Of a stretch of 64,000 nt of DNA, positions 34,217 through 41,582 are shown piece after piece (positions within the stretch are counted from its first letter, which is position 1; the number at the start of each line of letters is the position of its first letter). The stretch is from Zestomonas carbonaria (GTDB lineage Bacteria; Pseudomonadota; Gammaproteobacteria; Pseudomonadales; Pseudomonadaceae): positions 62,001 through 126,000 of the forward strand of contig NZ_CAJFCI010000076.1 in assembly GCF_904061905.1 (NCBI RefSeq). Reading direction: 5' to 3'. The notes below the pieces were generated by a model. The model was not told where the DNA came from, did not search any database, and saw only the letters and a program-made list of their open reading frames with translations. Both the position numbers and the translations under genes were made by a program.

Positions 34217-36274
34217 TCAGGCGTCCGGAATCGGCTGGAAAGGCGATTCCTTGTCGGTGCGCTCGGATTTCACCCAGGCGCTGCGCCCGACCTTGATGGC
34301 GTAGAACAGGATGCTCAGCACCACGAACAAGAAGAGCACGGTCAGGGTCGCGTTGGTGTAGGCGTTGAAGATCACGTGCTGCATCTGGCCGATATCCTTG
34401 GCCGGGGCCAGCACCTGGCCGGCGTCCAGCGCATCGCTGTACTTCTTGGCCAGGGCCAGGAAGCCGACCGCCGGGTTCGGGTCGAACAGCTTGATCAGGC
34501 TCGCCGTGGTGGTGCAGATCAGCAGCCAGGTGGCCGGGATCAGGGTGACCCAGACGTAGCGCTGGCGCTTCATCTTGATCAGCACCACGGTGCCGAGCAT
34601 CAGCGCGATACCGGCCAGCATCTGGTTGGAGATGCCGAACAGCGGCCACAGGGTGTTGATGCCACCCAGCGGATCGATCACGCCCTGGTACAGCAGCCAG
34701 CCCCACATGGCCACGCAGCCGGCGGTGGCGATCACGTTGGCTGTCCAGGACTCGGTGCGCTTCAGCGCCGGCACGAAGTTGCCCAGCAGGTCCTGCAACA
34801 TGAAGCGCCCGGCACGGGTACCGGCGTCCACCGCGGTGAGGATGAACAGCGCCTCGAAGAGGATCGCGAAGTGGTACCAGAACGCCATGGTGTTCTCGCC
34901 CGGCAGTACCTGGTGGAGGATGTAGGCGATGCCCACCGCCAGGGTCGGCGCGCCGCCGGCACGGGCGAGGATGGTGTTCTCGCCGATGTCCCGCGCAGTG
35001 GCTTCCAGTTGCTCGGGAGTGATCGTGAAGCCCCAGCTACTGACCGTCGCGGCGACGCTGACGGTGTCCGAGCCGACGATCGCCGCCGGGCTGTTCATCG
35101 CGAAGTAGATGCCCGGCTCGATCACCGAGGCGGCGACCATCGCCATGATGGCCACGAAGGACTCCATCAGCATGCCGCCGTAACCGATGTAGCGGGCATG
35201 GGTCTCGTTGGCCAGCAGCTTCGGCGTAGTGCCGGAAGAGATCAGCGCGTGGAAGCCGGACACCGCGCCACAGGCGATGGTGATGAACAGGAACGGGAAC
35301 AGGGAGCCCTTCCACACCGGGCCGGTGCCGTCGACGAACTGGGTCAGCGCCGGCATCTTCAGGTCGGGAGCGATGATCAGGATGCCGATGGCCAGCCCGA
35401 CGATGGTGCCGATCTTCAGGAAGGTCGACAGGTAGTCGCGCGGCGCCAGCACCAGCCACACCGGCAGCACGGCGGCGACGAAGCCGTAGCCGATCAGCAT
35501 CCAGGTGATCTGGATGCCGGTGAAGGTGAAGGCCGGGCCCCAGACCGGATCGGCGGCGACCTGGCCACCCACCCAGATGGAAGCCAGCAGCAGCACGACA
35601 CCGATGACCGAGATTTCGCCGATCCGCCCCGGGCGGATATAGCGCATGTAGACACCCATGAACATCGCGATCGGGATGGTCGCCATCACCGTGAACATGC
35701 CCCACGGGCTTTCGGCCAGGGCCTTGACCACGATCAGCGAGAGCACCGCGAGGATGATGATCATGATCAGGAAGGCGCCGAACAGCGCGATGGTGCCGGG
35801 AATCTGGCCCATCTCCTCGCGCACCAGCTCACCCAGCGAGCGGCCGTTGCGACGGCTGGAAATGAACAGCACCATGAAGTCCTGCACCGCGCCGGCCAGC
35901 ACCACGCCGGCGATCAGCCACAGGGTGCCGGGCAGGTAGCCCATCTGCGCGGCCAGCACCGGGCCCACCAGCGGGCCTGCGCCGGCGATCGCGGCGAAAT
36001 GGTGGCCGAAGAGGATGTGCTTGTTGGTCGGAACGTAGTCCAGGCCATCGTTGTTGAGCACCGCGGGCGTCGCGCGGTTCGGGTCGAGCTGCATCACCCG
36101 GGTGGCGATGAACAGGCTGTAGTAACGATAGGCGATGAGGTAGATCGCGGTCGCAGCAGTAACGATCCAGAGGGCGTTGATGGCTTCGCCGCGACGCAAC
36201 GCCACTGTGCCCAACGCGAATGCGCCCAGCACGGCAACGGCGAACCAGGCAATTCGGGTAGCCAATTGAGTCAT
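34217..36274 (-). CDS. cstA: CstA-family carbon starvation protein, pyruvate/peptide transporter
   Basis: This 685-aa inner-membrane carrier has about 16-18 helices and the CstA signature RYYSLFIATRVMQLD near residue 50, then FGHHFAAIAGAGPLVGPVLAAQMG. Members import pyruvate or peptides during carbon starvation. The start is supported by an AGGAG sequence eight bases upstream. An 18-bp perfect palindrome lies 125 bases upstream and could bind a response regulator. Confidence 0.95.
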   Translation of the reverse strand: MTQLATRIAWFAVAVLGAFALGTVALRRGEAINALWIVTAATAIYLIAYRYYSLFIATRVMQLDPNRATPAVLNNDGLDYVPTNKHILFGHHFAAIAGAGPLVGPVLAAQMGYLPGTLWLIAGVVLAGAVQDFMVLFISSRRNGRSLGELVREEMGQIPGTIALFGAFLIMIIILAVLSLIVVKALAESPWGMFTVMATIPIAMFMGVYMRYIRPGRIGEISVIGVVLLLASIWVGGQVAADPVWGPAFTFTGIQITWMLIGYGFVAAVLPVWLVLAPRDYLSTFLKIGTIVGLAIGILIIAPDLKMPALTQFVDGTGPVWKGSLFPFLFITIACGAVSGFHALISSGTTPKLLANETHARYIGYGGMLMESFVAIMAMVAASVIEPGIYFAMNSPAAIVGSDTVSVAATVSSWGFTITPEQLEATARDIGENTILARAGGAPTLAVGIAYILHQVLPGENTMAFWYHFAILFEALFILTAVDAGTRAGRFMLQDLLGNFVPALKRTESWTANVIATAGCVAMWGWLLYQGVIDPLGGINTLWPLFGISNQMLAGIALMLGTVVLIKMKRQRYVWVTLIPATWLLICTTTASLIKLFDPNPAVGFLALAKKYSDALDAGQVLAPAKDIGQMQHVIFNAYTNATLTVLFLFVVLSILFYAIKVGRSAWVKSERTDKESPFQPIPDA

Positions 36275-36589
36275 CTATGGTCTCCTGCCGCTGGCGGTTA
36301 CCTGCGGCGGCTTTTGTTTTTGTTTAGCCCCTGATGAGGGCCCGGCCACTATCTGCGCCAAGCCGCCGCGAAGACATTCGCATAACTACGAAGCAGGACT
36401 GCGTAGAACTACGCAGATTGATTCGGCTGTGCCCGTTTTGGCGGGGCAGTCGATCACACCACCCTGCCCCACGGGAGCCTCCTCGAGCCACAGGGAGAGC
36501 TGCGCACTTCCCAGAGGCGCGAGGTCCGATATCCGATCGGTTTACCGTCGGAACCTGCATGCCGTGATGCACTGGATCACACTTCGAGA
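36275..36589. other. Intergenic promoter region of cstA
   Basis: No gene is supported. The region carries the palindrome at 36399-36416, a related half-site CTACGAAG at 36386-36393, and an A/T-rich leader near 36310-36326. Confidence 0.6.
36399..36416. promoter_or_regulatory. Palindrome CTGCGTAG-AA-CTACGCAG, candidate operator of cstA
   Basis: A perfect inverted repeat of 8-2-8 bases lies 125 bases upstream of the cstA start. CTACGAAG 13 bases further to the left is a half-site match. LuxR-type response regulators bind such dyads; the neighbouring regulator at 30836-31471 is a candidate. Confidence 0.5.
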
Positions 36590-36828
36590 ATGATCATCAG
36601 CTTCCAGCACAAAGGCCTGCGCCTGTTCTACGAAACGGGTTCCACCAAGGGCATCCACGCCGATCACGCCAAGCGCCTGGGGATCTCGACCTCCCCGGCT
36701 GGCGGCTCCACCCTCTCAAGGGGGAACTGGCCGGCTACTGGTCGCTAACCGTCAGCGGTAACTGGCGGGTGATCTTCCGCTTCGCCAACAGCGATATCGA
36801 ATTGGTCGACTACTTGGACTACCACTGA
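36590..36828 (+). pseudogene. higB: Broken HigB/RelE-type toxin gene
   Basis: The first 31 codons give a normal HigB N-terminus (IISFQHKGLRLFYETGS, then GIHADHAKRL). From about 36683 the reading frame shifts: the HigB C-terminus (PGWRLHPLKGELAGYWSL, then VSGNWRVIFRF and VDYLDYH) continues in another frame to TGA 36826-36828. About 15 codons of the middle are missing compared with intact HigB (about 92 aa). The toxin is therefore inactive. Confidence 0.8.
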
Positions 36829-36845
36829 AACAGGAGGGCGAAACC

Positions 36846-37058
36846 ATGGTCATGCACAACCCACCACATCCTGGCGAAACCCTGCTCGAGGACGTGCTCC
36901 CCGCTCTGGATATCAGCATCGCCGAACTGGCCCGACGCCTCGGCTTCGCGCGCGAAACCCTCTCCCGCGTCTGGCTCGGCGTGCAGGCCGACTACGATCT
37001 CTGGCAGGCCCGGCAGCGCGAGCAACCGCACATCGAGCGCTTCGCCGCCATTGCCTGA
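36846..37058 (+). CDS. higA: Shortened HigA-type antitoxin
   Basis: This 70-aa protein has the start of HigA/VapI (HNPPHPGETLLEDVLPAL, LARRLGFARETLSRV) and its end (WLGVQADYDLWQARQREQP), but about 25-30 residues between them are missing in frame. The loss removes the end of the helix-turn-helix domain. It follows the broken toxin by 17 bases. The module is decayed, probably by deletions between short repeats. Confidence 0.7.
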   Translation: MVMHNPPHPGETLLEDVLPALDISIAELARRLGFARETLSRVWLGVQADYDLWQARQREQPHIERFAAIA

Positions 37059-37065
37059 CGGCAGG

Positions 37066-37102
37066 AACAAGCCCCCGACACTTCAAGCGGGGGCTCTTGT
37101 TT
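37066..37102. terminator. Bidirectional terminator after higA
   Basis: AGCCCCCG and CGGGGGCT form an eight-base stem with flanking A/T-rich ends (AACA and CTTGTTT), usable from either side. Confidence 0.7.
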
Positions 37103-37336
37103 CACAGTGCCTTACAAGCGGCCGATCAACGCGTCGACCGAGGCGCCCCAACCTTCAATGCAACTGCAAGCGCCTGATATCACGCTGAGGCGGCTGTACT
37201 CACGGCTGAACTGCAAGACGCTTCATAGCCCATGCCCCCCACCTTCTGCTGCACCGGCATTGGCGGCCCGAGTGTTTCCTGAATCACCAGGGCGGCCTGG
37301 AAGATCCCGCTTTTGCCCAAAACGCGAACCGCAGAA

Positions 37337-37375
37337 AGCAAAAACCCCTGACTTCACCAGGAAGATCAGGGGTTT
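37337..37375 (-). terminator. Original terminator of tRNA-Ser, cut off by prophage insertion
   Basis: AAACCCCTGA and TCAGGGGTTT form a ten-base stem; on the minus strand it is followed by TTTTTG. It lies 11 bases beyond the left att copy, so before integration it ended the tRNA-Ser transcript. Confidence 0.75.
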
Positions 37376-37385
37376 GCTTGAATCG

Positions 37386-37413
37386 GAAAGTGGCGGTGAG
37401 GGAGGGATTCGAA
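37386..37413. repeat. Left att site of the prophage
   Basis: This 28-base sequence (GAAAGTGGCGGTGAGGGAGG and eight more bases) is identical to 49108-49135 and copies the 3' end of tRNA-Ser with its CCA. Confidence 0.92.
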
Positions 37414-37528
37414 TCCTGTTGTCCCCTGCCCTGTTGAGTCGCAATCCGTACCATTTCTGACTTTCAGATTTAGGTTGAATGTTGTTTCGTGGCTTTGTGG
37501 CTCAGTGATTTCGACACTTTTTCGACAC

Positions 37529-37930
37529 TCAACCCGTACGCAGCTCCTTGAGTAATTCAGGATGACGGCCCAAGATTTTGAATAGCTGCACCAAGGGTTG
37601 CGGTGCCTCCGTACTGCCTCGCTCGTAGCGAGAAAATGCATTAGGTCCACCGCCAAACAGCTCAGCCGCCTCGCGCTGGCTCAAGCGCAATTGCTTGCGC
37701 ACGCTACGAATCAGCTCCTGATTACCGTCCTGGGCATTCACCTGCTGGCGAAATTCATTCATGGCACGCATAACACGCTCGCTCTCAGCCGGCCCGGTCA
37801 GGGACTCGCCGCAAGCATCGCACCAGTCAGCCGTTACCGCAGTAATTTGGGTGGTCTGCCCTTTGTAGGTGAAGGGCATATCGCGGGTGTCGTGAACCAG
37901 TTCCGCCCCGCCGCATACTGGACATTTCAT
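37529..37930 (-). CDS. mqsA: MqsA-family antitoxin
   Basis: This 133-aa antitoxin has an N-terminal zinc domain (CPVCGG, then WCDACGES) that binds the toxin, and a C-terminal Xre-like helix-turn-helix (LSQREAAELFGGGPNAFSRYERG). The start is ATG 37930 (product begins MKCPVC like E. coli MqsA), with GGAGAAG six bases upstream; a GTG two codons earlier overlaps the toxin stop. It represses its own operon through a palindrome at 38241-38253. The antitoxin-after-toxin order is typical of mqsRA. Confidence 0.94.
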   Translation of the reverse strand: MKCPVCGGAELVHDTRDMPFTYKGQTTQITAVTADWCDACGESLTGPAESERVMRAMNEFRQQVNAQDGNQELIRSVRKQLRLSQREAAELFGGGPNAFSRYERGSTEAPQPLVQLFKILGRHPELLKELRTG

Positions 37931-37932
37931 GG

Positions 37933-38229
37933 TCACTTCTCCTTGAAGGAAACGATCAGCAGATCGGCCACCAACGTGAACTTCAGGTAGACCTGCCCGA
38001 AATCGGTTTCGGGTCGGTAAACGTCCTGCCAGGTAGTATGATCCGCATAGGTTGTCATGCTCTTGAAAAAGTCGCGGCTGCTCAGGGCACCAATGACGGC
38101 CAGCATGTCGGCCACCTCCATGCCCAGCTCAGCGCCCCCTTCAAGGGCCACGCGGGTGAAGCGATAACGCTGCTCAGCTACGGCTTGCTTCACCAGCTCA
38201 AGCTTGAAATGGGGTTTGCGCTTTTCCAT
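37933..38229 (-). CDS. mqsR: MqsR toxin, GCU-specific mRNA interferase
   Basis: This 98-aa RelE-fold toxin is nearly identical in pattern to E. coli MqsR: MEKRKPHFKLE start, FFKSMTTYADHT, WQDVYRP, GQVYLKF and the VSFKEK end. Members cleave mRNA at GCU codons. It is the first gene of the operon, with the antitoxin directly following. On a filamentous phage it could stabilise the prophage or act in host/phage competition. Confidence 0.95.
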   Translation of the reverse strand: MEKRKPHFKLELVKQAVAEQRYRFTRVALEGGAELGMEVADMLAVIGALSSRDFFKSMTTYADHTTWQDVYRPETDFGQVYLKFTLVADLLIVSFKEK

Positions 38230-38240
38230 ACGACAAAAAT

Positions 38241-38253
38241 AACCTATTAGGTT
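38241..38253. promoter_or_regulatory. MqsA operator AACCT-ATT-AGGTT
   Basis: The palindrome AACCT-N3-AGGTT is the known binding pattern of MqsA and lies 11 bases upstream of the mqsR start codon. Confidence 0.8.
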
Positions 38254-38426
38254 AATTTTATCAAGAGTGAATCAAAATGATAGCGGTGGATTGAAAAGAC
38301 AAGGAACAGCGTAAACTGCGTGACCTGCTCTTAACTAGGGTTGCCACTGAGGTTAGCCTCCCGGCTGATCAGTGTTATTTTTAGTTCCTGTGCTTTCAAA
38401 TTCGGTTATAACCTCACCTATAAGAG

Positions 38427-38849
38427 TTACAAGATTCTTATGATAAAGGCTTTTCCACCATTCATTTTTTTTAAAAAATTAGCATGATATCCAATTTGTG
38501 TCTTTAATGAAGCCTTCCATAGATCATCATTTAAAACAAGCATCCATATTTCTTCGCAAGAAGTCAGCATTATCGAAACAAACCACTTATATTTCTTTAT
38601 CAGGTCCTTTTGGTTATTGTCTTCATCTGACAGCATTCTTAAATCAATACCATTTGAAAATTCGGGGTACTTAAAAGCCAAGTGCAGATAGTTTGAGTAT
38701 ATCCCCTTTGCTGTGGCCTCTTGCTGAGCTTCTCTATTGGCTTTGACTTGCCACCATGCATAAGCCCCTGCGAGTACGGCCATTAGAGCCATTACGCTAT
38801 TAGCTAGAGCGGAAATAACATCAGCTTTAGTACAGATATAGTCAAACAT
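38427..38849 (-). CDS. AT-rich hypothetical membrane protein
   Basis: This 140-aa protein has one N-terminal transmembrane helix (residues 12-34, VISALANSVMALMAVLAGAYAW) and a cytoplasmic helical part. The GC content is far below that of the flanking genes, so it is probably a recent cargo gene. It resembles small one-helix proteins of unknown role found in prophages. A role in host protection is possible but not shown. Confidence 0.6.
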   Translation of the reverse strand: MFDYICTKADVISALANSVMALMAVLAGAYAWWQVKANREAQQEATAKGIYSNYLHLAFKYPEFSNGIDLRMLSDEDNNQKDLIKKYKWFVSIMLTSCEEIWMLVLNDDLWKASLKTQIGYHANFLKKMNGGKAFIIRIL

Positions 38850-38870
38850 ATACCCCCCTTTGTTTTGATT

Positions 38871-39503
38871 TCAGGGGATTAGGTGATTACCTGCATAGCA
38901 GGCCCCTTCATGCTTGCCACACATTTTCTTGAGCGCAACCTTTGCACCTTTCCGGCAATCACGATAAATCAGTGATCCATATTTGTAGTTCTGACAGACA
39001 CTAGAATGGTCGACTTTTCCGTCAATCTCTACCCACTCGAAGTGACCAGCTACTCTTTTCTTCTGGTGCCCACTCTCCCATTCCCAATAGCTGGAGTGAG
39101 TACGGCGGATGGTCTGACTTCTTTGCGACGAACTATTTGAAGCGTAGTGCCGTGCCGGTGGCGGCTGAACCGTATTTATGTCAGTCCGAGGCGTGTAGTT
39201 CTGGTCGTTGTAGGTCGTCTGCCGGGTTTGAGTCTGATGCCCTTGCCCGTTTGACCATGTGATTTCAGCACGTGGCTGTGGGGCAGCATATGTTGGATTG
39301 GCGGCTGCTTGGTATTGGTAGCTTGGCTGTTCTGTTTCGAAAGCCTGTTTGAACTGGTTGACGTTGATCGATACAGGCTTAAGCAGCGGCCATATGATGG
39401 TGTAGACAGCAGCACCTGTGATGCCGAAGGCAATTAAAGCTGGCAGGTGGCTTTTTTTCTTTTTATGCAAGCGTGACGGTGCGTCGCTGCGGTTTGCTTT
39501 CAT
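38871..39503 (-). CDS. Hypothetical membrane-anchored protein
   Basis: This 210-aa protein has a basic N-terminus, one transmembrane helix (PALIAFGITGAAVYTIIWPLL), a glutamine/tyrosine-rich linker, and a C-terminal domain with four cysteines (CQNYKYGSLIYRDCRKGAK, CGKHEGACYAG). The cysteines may form two disulfides, suggesting a periplasmic location. No family recognised. It sits between the prophage repressor and the AT-rich gene. Confidence 0.65.
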   Translation of the reverse strand: MKANRSDAPSRLHKKKKSHLPALIAFGITGAAVYTIIWPLLKPVSINVNQFKQAFETEQPSYQYQAAANPTYAAPQPRAEITWSNGQGHQTQTRQTTYNDQNYTPRTDINTVQPPPARHYASNSSSQRSQTIRRTHSSYWEWESGHQKKRVAGHFEWVEIDGKVDHSSVCQNYKYGSLIYRDCRKGAKVALKKMCGKHEGACYAGNHLIP

Positions 39504-39568
39504 TCCTTTCCCCTCCCCCCTCCTTCATTTCCGGGCGTACCAGCGCCTAGCTACTTCCTTGGTGATCG

Positions 39569-39874
39569 CTATCCCGCGTTTTGATTGGGCAAGTTTGAAT
39601 CGGCCTTCTCGTAATCGGGGCTGATCTGTCCTGCTTCTGGTGCAATTTTACCGCTGACAATCCATAAGGCGAATTGTGGGTATAGCGCTACTACAGCCTC
39701 AATCTCCTCGGCCTTGATCTCCCGGCTTTTCGCAGGGTTCTTCAGGTTGCTCCAGGTGTATCGGCTGATGCCTGTCTGCTCTTCTAGCTGCGGTAGCTTC
39801 AAGCCGCTGTGCTTGAGCACGGTTATTACCCGCTCTTTTATCATTCCATTTCCATCTAAATTAGCTCTATCCAT
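39569..39874 (-). CDS. Helix-turn-helix prophage repressor
   Basis: This 101-aa protein has a helix-turn-helix (KLPQLEEQTGISRYTWSNLKNP), as in phage repressor C proteins. It is leftward and divergent from the excisionase-like gene. An inverted repeat of CCATTTTGACT begins at its start codon and recurs at 39910-39920, so it probably controls its own promoter and the lytic genes. Confidence 0.8.
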   Translation of the reverse strand: MDRANLDGNGMIKERVITVLKHSGLKLPQLEEQTGISRYTWSNLKNPAKSREIKAEEIEAVVALYPQFALWIVSGKIAPEAGQISPDYEKADSNLPNQNAG

Positions 39875-39932
39875 TTTGACTCAATCCAAATATGATTCAC
39901 TTCGACTCTAGTCAAAATGGATTGGGTCAGAA
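39871..39932. promoter_or_regulatory. Candidate prophage operator with inverted repeat
   Basis: CCATTTTGACT (39871-39881) and AGTCAAAATGG (39910-39920) are an exact 11-base inverted repeat. A second overlapping dyad (TGACTCAATCCA and TGGATTGGGTCA, one mismatch) extends it to 39927. The left arm covers the repressor start. Confidence 0.65.
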
Positions 39933-39977
39933 TTTACACGATACGTGTTAATTGCCACGAATAGTGACGGAACGAGC

Positions 39978-40193
39978 ATGGAACTGGAAGAGCTGGAACC
40001 TTCGAAGCTGATAGGCCCGCAACAGGACGTGGAAACCGTCGAGTCCTGGGCCGACCGCAACGGCCTGACCTACGGCACCGCGCGTGCCTGGGCAATGAAA
40101 GGCGTTCTCCCCACCGTAAAGCTAGGCAAGCGCCGCATGGTCAACAGTGCCCTGCTCCGCTCCTGGCTGCTGGAGCAGGACTGGACGGCATGA
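39978..40193 (+). CDS. Small DNA-binding protein, excisionase-like
   Basis: This 71-aa protein has a MerR/Xis-like winged-helix (VESWADRNGLTYGTARAWAMKGVLPTVKLGKRRMVN). In Pf phages a similar small protein (XisF) promotes excision and replication. An upstream GTG at 39945 is in frame; ATG 39978 is preferred since GGAACGAG precedes it. It opens the rightward phage transcript and overlaps the next gene by four bases. Confidence 0.75.
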   Translation: MELEELEPSKLIGPQQDVETVESWADRNGLTYGTARAWAMKGVLPTVKLGKRRMVNSALLRSWLLEQDWTA

Positions 40194-40801
40194 ATGACCA
40201 ATTCAGTAAGTTTCTTAGCTCAATCCTAGCGGCACTGACTGAGCTTCGCTGTGTAGGGGCTGATCGTTACAACTGGGGCATCGACGCTAGAGCTCAAATC
40301 TATCTGGCGCATTCTTTGGGGATTATCAGTTTCGATCAGTTGGAATTGCTTAGCGGCCTTATTACCAATGCGCGGATGCATGCCGGGCGTCATTTTCCCA
40401 GTGAGCGCAATGCGGGGCCCGTCATTACGTGGTTTGAGTTGCATAAGCGTGAGCGTGCTGCTCGGGCCGTCGAGGTAAAGCCCCAGGCGCAGGTGCCGGC
40501 CAATGAGCAGCCTGAATCGGTATCTGCGCCAACCACATGCGGAGAACTGCGGCTGCTCTGTCTGCTGGTCAAGGCGCGAAGTGGCGAAACCCGCGCACTC
40601 CCAGTCCACACCGTGCACCCAGTGCCGCCCCGTGTCCGTCTCCAAGGTCGATGGCCGCTGGAAGGTGATACCGGCTTCACTCTGCGACCGGCACCAACCC
40701 GCCGACCGTCCGCCGAAGTGGTGGTTCGTTGTCTACGACAGCGGCAAGCCAACGCCTTTCGTGCCGATTCGCGAGCCGTTCGAGGACTGAGCCATGCCTG
40801 A
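40190..40801 (+). CDS. Hypothetical phage protein (C-terminus uncertain)
   Basis: The open frame of 203 codons begins ATGA-overlapped with the preceding gene. Its first about 105 residues have normal composition (YNWGIDARAQIYLAHSLGIIS ... HAGRHFPSERNAGP). From about 40505 the frame overlaps the gene at 40503-40790 and becomes Arg/Pro-rich, like an out-of-frame reading. Either the protein truly has a long tail or one base has been gained or lost near 40500. Function unknown. Confidence 0.5.
   Translation: MNDQFSKFLSSILAALTELRCVGADRYNWGIDARAQIYLAHSLGIISFDQLELLSGLITNARMHAGRHFPSERNAGPVITWFELHKRERAARAVEVKPQAQVPANEQPESVSAPTTCGELRLLCLLVKARSGETRALPVHTVHPVPPRVRLQGRWPLEGDTGFTLRPAPTRRPSAEVVVRCLRQRQANAFRADSRAVRGLSHA
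40503..40790 (+). CDS. Cysteine-rich small phage protein
   Basis: This 95-aa protein has several Cys pairs (CGCSVC, CTQC) suggesting a zinc-binding fold, and ends KPTPFVPIREPFED. It is in a different frame from the preceding gene and ends four bases before the next start. The codon positions look typical of the genus in this frame. Function unknown. Confidence 0.6.
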   Translation: MSSLNRYLRQPHAENCGCSVCWSRREVAKPAHSQSTPCTQCRPVSVSKVDGRWKVIPASLCDRHQPADRPPKWWFVVYDSGKPTPFVPIREPFED

Positions 40802-41039
40802 CATCGCTCTTGAGTGGGTTGGCGTCTGGCTCCTGTTCGTGGGCTGTGCCCTCGTCATCGGGCGAGATTGGGGTCTGCCAGCCGCCCGCGCCTGGGTCGA
40901 TCCGGTCAAGGGCACGCCAGAAAGCCGTACCCTGAACGGTGCCGCATCGCCTCCGGCGTCCGTGACTGGCCAACTCGGTCTGATCAGTCATCCACCTCAA
41001 GCCCCGCCAGTCACGGGCGACGGTGGCGAAACGGGATGA
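40794..41039 (+). CDS. Small phage membrane protein
   Basis: This 81-aa protein has a hydrophobic segment (ALEWVGVWLLFVGCALVIG) followed by a Pro/Ala-rich tail. A product of this size precedes the ssDNA-binding gene in Pf phages. It may be a minor tip protein, but similarity is not evident. Confidence 0.6.
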   Translation: MPDIALEWVGVWLLFVGCALVIGRDWGLPAARAWVDPVKGTPESRTLNGAASPPASVTGQLGLISHPPQAPPVTGDGGETG

Positions 41040-41217
41040 CAAGGGCCGTGGCCCTTGGTGTTTGACGCGATAACGGCCCGCGTACAGGCCGAGTTGTAAC
41101 CCCGGCAATCCGAGAAACCCCTCGGGCGAAAACTTCACAAGTTCGCCCGTGTGGACCCGCTCGGCCTGCTGAAAGGCAAACCCGCGCAATAACGCGCAAC
41201 CAAGCGAGGAAACACAC
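41040..41217. other. Phage intergenic region with two hairpins (candidate origin/packaging signal)
   Basis: CAAGGGCC-GT-GGCCCTTG at 41040-41057 is a perfect dyad. CGGGCG-AA-AACTT-CAC-AAGTT-CGCCCG at 41123-41149 is an 11-base stem with a two-base bulge. Long hairpins in the intergenic region serve as origin and packaging signal in filamentous phages. Confidence 0.5.
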
Positions 41218-41568
41218 ATGGCACGTTCGATTATGGAAGTTGCATTCCTGGGCACCCAAAAGACTGAGATGGAGGGCGCCAAATACGTGAAGGTCTTCTA
41301 CGGCGATGAGCCGGACGGCAAGACCGAGCACGGCCTTTCGGTCATCGGCATGGCGGCGGCTGACGAAGTGGCGGATGAGATTTTCTTCGCTGGTTCTCAG
41401 TTCGAGCCGCTGCAACTGGTCCGCATTACTTTCGACGTGTCTCGGGGCGGCCAGAACAAGGGCAAGAATCTGGCCTTGCATATCGAAGCTGTGGACACTC
41501 GGAAGGGCGCCCAACCTTCCGCTGCCAAACCCAGCCCGTCCACTCCGGCCGACGCTCCCAAGGCATAA
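41218..41568 (+). CDS. Phage ssDNA-binding protein (gene V-like)
   Basis: This 116-aa protein has an OB-like pattern (IMEVAFLGTQKTEMEGAKYVKVFYGD ... VRITFDVSRGG) and a Pro/Ala-rich tail, as in single-stranded DNA-binding proteins of Pf-like phages. It is well placed at the start of the structural block. It would coat single-stranded phage DNA before extrusion. Confidence 0.65.
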   Translation: MARSIMEVAFLGTQKTEMEGAKYVKVFYGDEPDGKTEHGLSVIGMAAADEVADEIFFAGSQFEPLQLVRITFDVSRGGQNKGKNLALHIEAVDTRKGAQPSAAKPSPSTPADAPKA

Positions 41569-41582
41569 CCCAGGGTCGGGCC

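Larger units (their letters stand above)
37059..37385. other. Gap between higA and prophage, with remnant of a leftward gene
   Basis: No intact gene is seen. On the minus strand, 37109-37150 read in frame as the end of a GC-rich coding sequence (ASVDALIGRL, then TAA) followed by the hairpin at 37066-37102, so this may be the tail of a degraded gene. The tRNA terminator remnant is at its right end. Confidence 0.4.

Noticed and set aside
34139..36334. Open frame of about 731 codons opposite cstA
   Set aside because: Antisense to a well-conserved transporter; no recognisable domain.
40226..40752. Overlapping antisense frames in the left phage region
   Set aside because: They oppose the phage transcript, have no ribosome sites, and are explained by the overlapping sense genes.
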